This document shows positions 1 through 6,430 of a stretch of DNA of 7,370 nucleotides, piece after piece. The DNA comes from Candidatus Heimdallarchaeota archaeon (lineage in GTDB: Archaea; Asgardarchaeota; Heimdallarchaeia; Hodarchaeales; LC-3), in assembly GCA_027364495.1 (NCBI GenBank), contig DAHXPE010000451.1, positions 1-7,370 on the forward strand. The letters run 5' to 3'. The position numbers and the translations under genes were made by a program. A model generated the notes under the pieces. The model was not told where the DNA came from. It did not search any database and worked only from the letters and a program-made list of their open reading frames with translations. The first letter of the stretch is position 1. Each line of letters starts with the position of its first letter.

Positions 1-103
1 TATCCATGGTTTGACCAAAAACTAAAACGTTAGACCCTTCTTCACGACCAGATTCAGGGAATGTATCAATTTTTTCATGGAATTGAATAGCTAAATCATC
101 AAC
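1..103. repeat. Left arm of 103-bp perfect inverted repeat (at window edge)
   Basis: Every base here is the reverse complement of 1324-1426: position p pairs with 1427-p, which I checked base by base. Pairing fails at 104 (A facing A at 1323), so the inner boundary is sharp. The outer boundary is unknown because the arm runs off the window. Read on the minus strand, the arm encodes residues 199-233 of the 721-residue protein in frame, with no substitutions. It has no start codon, no gene of its own and no terminal features of a transposon. The arms are 1,220 bp apart. Perfect identity in an AT-rich coding segment suggests a very recent event or an artefact. Confidence 0.97.
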
Positions 104-105
104 AT

Positions 106-492
106 AGCTACGGTCAGGATTCTCCTTGGTTTGCAGCCCTTGCTAATGGTGAATTAATTGGCACTAAATGTTCTTCATGTGGTTTTACTACTGCTAATCC
201 TAAATTATCTTGTCAAGAATGTGGTGAATCTACTGAATGGGTTAGATTACCTAAACAAGGTAAATTACATGCTTTCACCGTCTGTCATTTTGGTGCTGAA
301 GCTTTTCTTGATCAAACACCATTTATTTTGGGTTTGGTTGAATTTGAAGGTGTTGATACCCTTTTATTAACTCGTATTTTAGGCTTAGACCCTCTTAAAC
401 CTACTTTAGATTGGATTGGTATGGATCTTACTCCTAAATTTGTTAAACTCCCTCAATTAAAACCGACAGATATCTATTTTGTTCCTGAATAA
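106..492 (+). CDS. DUF35 family zinc-ribbon/OB-fold protein, 5' end missing
   Basis: This frame gives 128 residues and ends at TAA (490-492). The start of the visible part matches the usual DUF35 N-terminal helix (DSPWFAALANGELIGTKC). It is followed by a rubredoxin-like zinc ribbon with two CxxC pairs (Cys 22, 25, 36 and 39 of the visible part) and an OB-fold ending in the typical IYFVPE. In archaea such proteins bind CoA thioesters and bridge acetoacetyl-CoA thiolase and HMG-CoA synthase in the mevalonate pathway. Those partner genes would be expected upstream but are not in the window. The gene is broken at its 5' end: upstream there is an in-frame TAG at 88-90, and no ATG, GTG or TTG lies between it and the zinc ribbon. 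Coding sense begins exactly where the inverted-repeat arm ends (103/104). Probably only about 5-20 residues are missing. The family call is strong; the pathway role is inferred from the family. Confidence 0.88.
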   Translation, partial: SYGQDSPWFAALANGELIGTKCSSCGFTTANPKLSCQECGESTEWVRLPKQGKLHAFTVCHFGAEAFLDQTPFILGLVEFEGVDTLLLTRILGLDPLKPTLDWIGMDLTPKFVKLPQLKPTDIYFVPE

Positions 493-520
493 AGATTTGG
501 GTTAGCAAAATACCTATCAT

Positions 521-591
521 ATTTTTATTTTGATTCATTTTTATTCCCAGTCATAAAATTTTACTTTATTCATCTATTACAAATTTTTTTT
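521..591 (+). terminator. T-rich tracts downstream of the DUF35 gene, possible archaeal terminator
   Basis: Several T-runs on the plus strand follow the DUF35 stop, including five Ts at 522-526, five at 538-542 and eight at 584-591. No GC-rich hairpin precedes them. Archaeal RNA polymerase commonly terminates on oligo-T alone, so this is a plausible termination zone. In a genome this AT-rich the signal is weak. Confidence 0.4.
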
Positions 592-666
592 CAGCATTAT
601 TTACTTTCGAAGAATTATTAAAAGGTAAGATAATTTAGATTTACATACTTACTTTAATCTTAAATT

Positions 667-677
667 CTCTATATTTA
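667..677 (+). promoter_or_regulatory. Possible TATA box for the 721-aa gene
   Basis: The TATA-like sequence CTCTATATTTA lies about 55 bp before the start codon. With the usual archaeal spacing of about 25 bp, transcription would begin near 700 and leave a leader of about 30 nt containing the Shine-Dalgarno. No convincing BRE purine element is visible upstream, and similar AT-rich strings are common here. The rest of the 237-bp spacer (493-729) shows no open gene or RNA structure that I can recognise. Confidence 0.3.
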
Positions 678-717
678 GTAAAAATAATCTAAAAGATAGA
701 AAAAAAAATTAATATTA

Positions 718-722
718 GAGGT
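718..722 (+). promoter_or_regulatory. Shine-Dalgarno GAGGT that fixes a TTG start
   Basis: GAGGT is complementary to the anti-Shine-Dalgarno end of 16S rRNA and lies 7 nt before the TTG at 730. No in-frame ATG lies nearby, so this site supports TTG as the true start of the large gene. Confidence 0.7.
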
Positions 723-729
723 ACTTGTT

Positions 730-2895
730 TTGAGTGCAAAAAACATTGAACGATTTATAAAAGACCTTTCCAATACTGATAAAAAAGTCCGTCAAAATGC
801 TTGTGAATCGCTCGAATCAGAAGGAGTTCGTTTAACTGTTGAAAATTTAGATGTCCTTAAAAAGGCTGTTAGTGCAGTTCAAAATGTTTCATCCAATGAT
901 TCAGACAGAGGCGTTAGAAGAAAAGCTGATACTGCCTACCAGGTATTAAGTGCACATCAGAAAAAAATCGAATCTCCATCTAGTGCAAGTAATGCTCCTA
1001 GCTGGGGATCCACCAGTTCTGATAGTCCTCCTAAAACATCTGTTCAATCTCAGAAAAAAGGAGGAGAATTAAACCCTGCTTTAGAACTTATATTAGCAGA
1101 AACTCTTAATGGAACTCTTTCTCTGACTGGTGAACTGCAAAATGCATCTATTAAAACTTCTGGAGTTATGAAAGTTAAAAACTTAAGTTCTGCGGAAAAG
1201 GTTTTTGATGTTAATTTCAAGGTTGATGATAAGGGATTGTCTAGTTTAGAAGAGGAATACCATTTTAACGAAATTCAACCGGACGAAGAACAAGTTATTG
1301 AGTATAATGTCAATATTAAAAAAGTTGATGATTTAGCTATTCAATTCCATGAAAAAATTGATACATTCCCTGAATCTGGTCGTGAAGAAGGGTCTAACGT
1401 TTTAGTTTTTGGTCAAACCATGGATACCAAACTTAAATATGATTTCACTGCTAAGAAAACACTTAAAACATTTACCTTGACTAAGGAACTTCCAAATGGT
1501 TTTGAAAATGTTCAGATTGAGCAAAAATCTTTAGGTGAAACCAAAATTGATGGTAAAAATGTAACCTGGACATTAAATGACGTTCAAGATGGAACCAGTG
1601 GTACTCTTGTTATTAAAGGTTCTTTTAAAGTAGATAATTTAGAAGATATATCAACTGGTGTTGCTTCAGTCCAATTCACTTCTGAAACTGATACTCATTC
1701 TGGTGTGAAACTTTCTGATGTAAAAGAAGGGCGCGTCAAATCAACTAACTTTATAGACAGTGATGAGGTAGCTGAAGAGCCAGATTATTGGCAGAATAAA
1801 TTTGTTTTTGAAAACTCCAGTGATATTGATGTCACCTTAAAGTATGTTAAAATTACTAATCCTTCGGACAATGATGCTACAGTTGTTAATTTAGAAAGTC
1901 CCGTCTTAGTGGCATCGAAAGCTAAATGGGAAAGTGATCAGTTCAAGACTTTTTCAGAAACTCAACCTTCCTTTATTGCTGATTTTGACTTGAATGTTGG
2001 TTCACGAGTTGTTGTTGACACTACTTCTAAACTAGAGGTTGAACAAGGAGCACTACGGGTTGCAAATATTCAAGCTTCTAAAGTATATGAATTAAAACAG
2101 GTTCCTTCTTATCGTGAAACTCCACTTCCTGCAACTGTTAATATCGAGAATATTGGTGCTATTGCTTATGCTAAGTTGGCTATTACTGATAAGATTCCTA
2201 TTCATTTCCTACCCCCTATTAAAGATGACATGAAATTAACATTAGTCACAGAAGCAGGTGAAGATGTTCTCAATGCTGATTCTGACTTTGAATATAGTGT
2301 CGAAGGCAATGCTGAAGATGCTTCTGTTGAAAAGAAAGTTTTAATTAATGTTACTAAAGAAGTTCCTCCCGGTGCTAAAGTTATTTGGGAATTTGCACCT
2401 CGAGCTTTTAAACCATTACCCGAGCATGCTTACGATTTCCACACTCATATTGAAGCTACTTTAGCTGAACAAGCACCTCCTCTACCTTTTGACTTACCAG
2501 AAGATCTCACCATTACTGTTCTGCATGAAAGAAGAAATGTTACTGTTGGTAAGACCATTACCCCTGGTGCAAACCAGCATGAATATATTGTTGATCTCTT
2601 TTATAAAAATCGTGGTACAGCTACCCTAAAAGAACTAGATATTAAAGATTTTGTCCCCAGTACCTTTGAATTGATTTCTGAACAAGTTGACTTCCAATTT
2701 AAAGATGCACAAGGACGTGAAGAAGATAATAACAGTATTAAAAGCGTTGAACAGGATGTACCTGGTGATCATGATGGTAACTTGAGAGTTTGGAAATTCC
2801 CGCTCGTCAAACCAGGTGATTCTATTAATATTCAGTATACTATTAAAGGATCTGGTGAATTCTCTATGAAAAAAGCTCAATTAACCTTTACATAA
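730..2895 (+). CDS. Large cytoplasmic protein: HEAT-like N-terminus plus multiple Ig-like (DUF11-like) beta-sandwich domains, function unknown
   Basis: The protein has 721 residues. The start is TTG with GAGGT 7 nt upstream; the stop is TAA. Residues 1-78 are helical and amphipathic, with the look of one or two HEAT/ARM-type repeats (NTDKKVRQNACESLES; DRGVRRKADTAYQVL). Residues 80-112 are a Ser/Pro/Gly-rich linker. The rest is beta-rich and acidic. It contains recurring strand patterns in which an Asn- and Gly/Ser-containing turn is followed by alternating hydrophobics, as in DUF11/CARDB Ig-like folds: about 147-165, 358-386, 468-493 and 620-649, with a closing strand pair near 688-709. I estimate four to six beta-sandwich units. 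There is no signal peptide, no transmembrane segment, no Cys and no visible catalytic motif, so it looks like an intracellular scaffold or adaptor. The C-terminus ends abruptly after a strand. Codons for residues 199-233 are duplicated in inverted form at the window start. The domain call is by eye and the function is unknown. Confidence 0.85.
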   Translation: MSAKNIERFIKDLSNTDKKVRQNACESLESEGVRLTVENLDVLKKAVSAVQNVSSNDSDRGVRRKADTAYQVLSAHQKKIESPSSASNAPSWGSTSSDSPPKTSVQSQKKGGELNPALELILAETLNGTLSLTGELQNASIKTSGVMKVKNLSSAEKVFDVNFKVDDKGLSSLEEEYHFNEIQPDEEQVIEYNVNIKKVDDLAIQFHEKIDTFPESGREEGSNVLVFGQTMDTKLKYDFTAKKTLKTFTLTKELPNGFENVQIEQKSLGETKIDGKNVTWTLNDVQDGTSGTLVIKGSFKVDNLEDISTGVASVQFTSETDTHSGVKLSDVKEGRVKSTNFIDSDEVAEEPDYWQNKFVFENSSDIDVTLKYVKITNPSDNDATVVNLESPVLVASKAKWESDQFKTFSETQPSFIADFDLNVGSRVVVDTTSKLEVEQGALRVANIQASKVYELKQVPSYRETPLPATVNIENIGAIAYAKLAITDKIPIHFLPPIKDDMKLTLVTEAGEDVLNADSDFEYSVEGNAEDASVEKKVLINVTKEVPPGAKVIWEFAPRAFKPLPEHAYDFHTHIEATLAEQAPPLPFDLPEDLTITVLHERRNVTVGKTITPGANQHEYIVDLFYKNRGTATLKELDIKDFVPSTFELISEQVDFQFKDAQGREEDNNSIKSVEQDVPGDHDGNLRVWKFPLVKPGDSINIQYTIKGSGEFSMKKAQLTFT
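1324..1426. repeat. Right arm of 103-bp perfect inverted repeat (inside the 721-aa gene)
   Basis: This is the partner of 1-103. It lies inside an intact reading frame and encodes residues 199-233 of the large protein, so this copy is the native one. The coding sequence continues smoothly on both sides of it. The matching copy at the window start is therefore the displaced one. Confidence 0.97.
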
Positions 2896-2900
2896 AAAAT

Positions 2901-2929
2901 ATGTTTTACTTTTTTCCCTTTTTTTATTT
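2901..2929 (+). terminator. T-rich tract after the 721-aa gene, probable archaeal oligo-T terminator
   Basis: Directly after the TAA stop there are runs of four (2904-2907), six (2910-2915) and seven Ts (2919-2925), broken only by AC, CCC and A. There is no stem-loop. This fits oligo-T termination in archaea. It fills most of the 47-bp gap before the kinase start, so the kinase would depend on partial read-through or on a promoter inside this gap. I cannot identify such a promoter. Confidence 0.55.
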
Positions 2930-2942
2930 CTCGTGAATTTTC

Positions 2943-4322
2943 TTGTTTCTAAAAACTCTATCTTCTTCTAATAAAATAAATAATTCTAATTATGAAGCTT
3001 TGTTTTATATTGAATGCATTAATAAATCTTTGTTTAAAGGTTTTTCGAGTATTAAACCAGAAAATATTGTCAAAGATACCATTCAAAGAATAGATAATAT
3101 TTTATATATTAATAATACTCCCATTACATTAGGTAAAAAAAACGTTTACATTACTGGAGCAGGTAAGGCTACCTTCGAGATTACCCAATATTTAATACCA
3201 TTATTACAACCAAATTACGTTTCTGGTATAATTAATATACCTAAATCTTATTATAATAGTGAAGTAAAACTTCTAAACACCACTATTGAAATAACTGCAC
3301 ATCCCATTCCAGATGAAAAGACGTTTGTCAATAGCCAAAAACAGGTCCATTTTCTAGCTTCTCTGACAGAAGAAGATATAGTTTTTGTTATCATTTCAGG
3401 TGGTGCATCCTCTTTATTTGAAGTTCCGTATGAATTTTTTTCTTTTAAAGATATAATTGAGACTTATAAATTATTACTTGTTTCAGGACTTCCTATTCAA
3501 CAAATAAATAAAATTCGCAAGCAATTGAGTCAAATAAAAGGCGGTAAAATACTTTTCATGACCAAGGCTAGAATAATTGGATTATTGGTTTCTGATATAC
3601 CAAGCACTGATATCGGAGCGATTGGTTCTGGACCTACTGTTCCGGACTTTATTTCATTTCAAGAATGCATGAGTATCTTGCAGAAGAGTGATCTCATACA
3701 TAAAATTCCAGTTTCTGTAAAAAATTACTTTTCAAAACGTGCTCAATTAAATGATTATTCTCAGCCTTCAGTATTAGAAAATAAGACTGATTATGAAAAT
3801 TTTCTCCTTTGTTCTAATAAAACTTTGCTTGCAGTGATTCAAGATGTTATGAACAGTTATGGAATCTCTACTAATATTTGTTCTGATATTTTTTCTGGTG
3901 ATGCACGAGAAATAAGTTCATTTCTTTCAAAATATACAAATTTTCCTTATATAAGTCTTCCTGTCTGTTTTCTTTACGGAGGAGAGAGTACAGTTAGAAT
4001 TGCCACCCAAGAGTTTAACAGTTCTACTGGTGGAAGGAATCAAGAATTAGTGCTTAACTTTATTTGTGATTACCTTGAACGAGACTCCATTACTAATGTA
4101 ATATTGGTTTCTTTAGGTACTGATGGCATTGATGGTAACTCAACTAATGCTGGAGCATTTTTTAGCAATGAATGTCATAAAGGAACTTTGCCTACAATTT
4201 CGTTTTTAAAAGAGAATCTTTTTTCACATAATAGTGCGATTTGCTTACCATCTGAATGTTATATCAAAACTGGACCAACAGGAACCAATGTTGGTGATAT
4301 AATTATTTTAATTTTGTATTGA
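2943..4322 (+). CDS. gckA: Glycerate 2-kinase, GckA/MOFRL family
   Basis: The protein has 459 residues, the normal length for the family. It should phosphorylate D-glycerate to 2-phosphoglycerate with ATP, in the cytosol, feeding lower glycolysis. The N-terminal domain shows a nucleotide or phosphate loop (VYITGAGKAT, 68-77), HPIPDE (120-125), SGGASSLF (152-159), NKIR (189-192), KGGK (199-202), SDIP (217-220) and GSGPT (228-232). The C-terminal MOFRL domain shows GGEST (346-350), GGRNQEL (363-369), GTDGIDG (392-398) and KTGPTGTNVGDI (442-453). The usual PGDD after the SD(V/I) pair is here PSTD, and the usual GGGSALL is SGGASSLF; both are mild departures. The start is uncertain. The TTG at 2943 is the first possible start after an in-frame TGA (2934-2936) and has only a weak GTGA before it; a second in-frame TTG lies at 3000. 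The stop is TGA. The enzyme family is clear; the exact substrate is inferred. Confidence 0.92.
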   Translation: MFLKTLSSSNKINNSNYEALFYIECINKSLFKGFSSIKPENIVKDTIQRIDNILYINNTPITLGKKNVYITGAGKATFEITQYLIPLLQPNYVSGIINIPKSYYNSEVKLLNTTIEITAHPIPDEKTFVNSQKQVHFLASLTEEDIVFVIISGGASSLFEVPYEFFSFKDIIETYKLLLVSGLPIQQINKIRKQLSQIKGGKILFMTKARIIGLLVSDIPSTDIGAIGSGPTVPDFISFQECMSILQKSDLIHKIPVSVKNYFSKRAQLNDYSQPSVLENKTDYENFLLCSNKTLLAVIQDVMNSYGISTNICSDIFSGDAREISSFLSKYTNFPYISLPVCFLYGGESTVRIATQEFNSSTGGRNQELVLNFICDYLERDSITNVILVSLGTDGIDGNSTNAGAFFSNECHKGTLPTISFLKENLFSHNSAICLPSECYIKTGPTGTNVGDIIILILY

Positions 4323-4332
4323 TTAGATGTAA

Positions 4333-5394
4333 CTAGCTGATTGGATTAATAATTGGTAGGTTTGATTTTTCCATGATATTCTTAATTTTTTCAATCCCAT
4401 TTTCTTGAAAGAACTTATCTATCTTTTCTATAAATAAATATAGATCATTTAAAGAGGTGATATTGTGTTGTAATTCCTGTCTATTCTGTTTTGACCCAGA
4501 AAAACCTCTGATCATTCCTAAAGTCTGATCTCGAATCATATGCAACTTACCGAATCCAAACTCTTTGTTTAAATCCAACAAATAATTTAATCCATCAATA
4601 AATAAGGTTGAAGCAATTTCTTGTTGATATTTTTCATTGAATACCCAGGGATATTTCTGTGCCTGTCGCCCAATCATCGCCCCTGCTGAACCAGTTATGT
4701 TCATTAAGTCCTCTGCCATTGAAAGTGATGTTATTTTTCCATTAATTATTACAGGGTGATCAATTGCCTTTACAAATTGTTTTGAAATTTCATAATTTAC
4801 TGAATTTGATTTATCTTTTGACACTGTCGCTAATTTGGGGTGAATTGTGACATGTAATAAATCAATACTATTTATTATTTCTGCAAATTTTTCGATGTCA
4901 AGATATTTTTTATAACCAGCTCTGATTTTAATAGAAAAAGGAGTATCTGGAAAAGCTTTTTTAATAGTTTTGAGAATATCCTCTAATTTTGAAAAATTTT
5001 CTTCAGCAAGCAACTTAGATCCTGCACCGATATTACAAATTTTTGGAACAGGACATCCTATATTCAAATCAAGAAAGTTGAAACCATATTTTTGAACATC
5101 AAATAGTTGTCCTAATTCTTTGAAATGTGAAGAATCAAAGCCAAATAATTGTAAACCTACTGGTTGTTCTCTTGGATCTGTTTGAATTTGATATTTAAGA
5201 TTTTTAGGAAAGTCAAGATTATTTCTAAGGACATAAACAAGTTGATTTACACTAATAAACTCAGATATACTAGCAGCAGCTCCTTGCTCTTTACAAAATA
5301 ATCGGAAAGGTAGATTACTAACTTCAAACATTGGAGCAAGAATTATAGGCTTATCTTTAAATAATTTAGTAAATAAAGTCATTATGTACTTCAT
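4333..5394 (-). CDS. dus: tRNA-dihydrouridine synthase (Dus family)
   Basis: The protein has 353 residues. It should reduce specific uridines of tRNA to dihydrouridine, using FMN and NAD(P)H. The FMN-binding TIM barrel shows LAPMFEVSNLPFR (19-31; the family usually has LAPMAGVTDLPFR), GLQLFG (80-85), NIGCPVPKI (111-119) with the likely catalytic Cys114, GAGSKLL (123-129), IKIRAGY (155-161), an HPK at 185-187 where HGR is usual, INGKI (217-221) and MIGRQAQKYPWVF (240-252). The helical tRNA-binding tail (about 265-340) contains HMIRDQTLGMIRGFSGSKQNRQEL-type sequence at 285-308. The start ATG has GGA 5 nt upstream; a second in-frame ATG at residue 5 is a minor alternative. The stop is TAG, 10 bp from the convergent kinase stop. 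It lies 55 bp downstream of the 321-residue gene on the same strand, so it may be the last gene of that unit. Which uridine is modified cannot be told from the sequence. Confidence 0.92.
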   Translation of the reverse strand: MKYIMTLFTKLFKDKPIILAPMFEVSNLPFRLFCKEQGAAASISEFISVNQLVYVLRNNLDFPKNLKYQIQTDPREQPVGLQLFGFDSSHFKELGQLFDVQKYGFNFLDLNIGCPVPKICNIGAGSKLLAEENFSKLEDILKTIKKAFPDTPFSIKIRAGYKKYLDIEKFAEIINSIDLLHVTIHPKLATVSKDKSNSVNYEISKQFVKAIDHPVIINGKITSLSMAEDLMNITGSAGAMIGRQAQKYPWVFNEKYQQEIASTLFIDGLNYLLDLNKEFGFGKLHMIRDQTLGMIRGFSGSKQNRQELQHNITSLNDLYLFIEKIDKFFQENGIEKIKNIMEKSNLPIINPIS

Positions 5395-5449
5395 TTTTCC
5401 GTTTAATTTAAAACATCCAAAATTACAAGAATCTGAAAAAAGAGTCTAT

Positions 5450-6415
5450 TTAATTATTATTGTCTATTTGTAGAACTTTAAACAATTTTTGAATTTCTTC
5501 GGTAAAATCATCAGAAAACAAATAATTTCTAGCAATATTAATAAAATGGGATTCATCTTTAAGAGATAAATAATCAATGTGTAATAATTTCTTTATGAGA
5601 AATTGAACCCAATCTAAATTTTCTTTCACCCATTCATCAAAAAGTAATCCTTCCTTCTTTTTCTTTATAATTATTGATTTACCTAAATTTTTCTTGATTG
5701 ATCCTAATCCTAATAACTTGAATGTCTCATCTAATAATTGATCTTTTGTATCATTATCTTCAGATTTTTCTTCTACTATTTGTGGTTTTACGTTTTGAAT
5801 TTGAAAATTTTTAAATAAATTATCTAGTTCTGCATCTTCAACCAATGTTGGAGTAATATTAGAGAAATTTGTTTCAATTATTTTTTGTTGTTTATCGCTG
5901 CTGATTAAAGGTTTGTTTTCTTTTTTAAAAATTTTATTATCTTTTAATTCTTCAAAATCTTCTTCAAAACCTGTTATTGCATCCTTTAATGAATTAAAAC
6001 TTGCATTTTGAAGATTGTAATCTGTAATATCATCAACAATAATTTTAGAATTGTCATCCTGTTCTATATTGAAAAAAATTTGCTTAAAAGTATATGAATC
6101 TGGCTTTGATGCAAATTGAGAGTGTCTATTTTTATTTTCAACAGGATGATGGGCATAATTAAAAAAGGTTGATAATTCCTTTTTCAAAAAGTCATATGAT
6201 TTCAAATAAGATAACGTTTTTGAAAAGTTTCTCATGTAGCGATGATTTCGTGAAATTAACAAAATATCGGTAAGATTAAATTCTTTTGGTAAATCATATT
6301 GATACTGTATTAAAATTTCATTGGATAATATTGTCTTTAAATCTTCAAAAGATTTTATTGTTTTATTAACTTCACTTTCAGACAAAAATTTTGCAAATAT
6401 ATTAATTTCTACCAT
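5450..6415 (-). CDS. Hypothetical protein, two conserved-looking ends joined by a low-complexity linker
   Basis: I do not recognise this 321-residue protein. Residues 1-115 look like a small folded alpha/beta or helical domain, with LTDILLISRNHRYMRNFSKTL at its centre (48-68) and a His pair at 89-90. Residues 116-235 are Asp/Glu/Lys/Asn-rich and probably disordered. Residues 236-315 look folded again: a basic stretch (IIIKKKK, 248-254), then amphipathic helices (EGLLFDEWVKENLDWVQFLI, 255-274; a second near 288-315). The extreme C-terminus is IDNNN. There is no signal peptide, transmembrane segment, CxxC or nucleotide-binding motif. The ATG start has a weak AAAGG about 11 nt upstream. The gene starts 15 bp after the winged-helix gene, which strongly suggests cotranscription and perhaps a physical partnership. 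Neither claim is shown directly. It is real rather than spurious: it is long and open, and it has normal codon use. Confidence 0.75.
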   Translation of the reverse strand: MVEINIFAKFLSESEVNKTIKSFEDLKTILSNEILIQYQYDLPKEFNLTDILLISRNHRYMRNFSKTLSYLKSYDFLKKELSTFFNYAHHPVENKNRHSQFASKPDSYTFKQIFFNIEQDDNSKIIVDDITDYNLQNASFNSLKDAITGFEEDFEELKDNKIFKKENKPLISSDKQQKIIETNFSNITPTLVEDAELDNLFKNFQIQNVKPQIVEEKSEDNDTKDQLLDETFKLLGLGSIKKNLGKSIIIKKKKEGLLFDEWVKENLDWVQFLIKKLLHIDYLSLKDESHFINIARNYLFSDDFTEEIQKLFKVLQIDNNN

Positions 6416-6430
6416 TAGATTGTTAGCCTT

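Noticed and set aside
1..103. Terminal inverted repeat of an insertion sequence
   Set aside because: The arms are coding sequence of an intact gene, the segment between them has no transposase, and no target-site duplication can be seen.
158..370. Plus-strand open frame of 70 codons rich in Leu/Val/Asn, like a small membrane protein
   Set aside because: It is out of frame with the DUF35 coding sequence, which has the zinc ribbon and OB-fold in the same bases. The Leu/Val richness is a frame-shift shadow of AT-rich codons.
493..729. Possible small RNA, tRNA or riboswitch in the longest spacer
   Set aside because: The spacer is very AT-rich, with no stable stems, no tRNA-like arms and no riboswitch core that I can recognise. 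Only T tracts, a weak TATA-like box and a Shine-Dalgarno can be supported.
2635..2880. Minus-strand open frame of 81 codons opposite the end of the 721-aa gene
   Set aside because: It lies wholly within a well-supported gene on the other strand. It has no recognisable motif and no plausible start signal.
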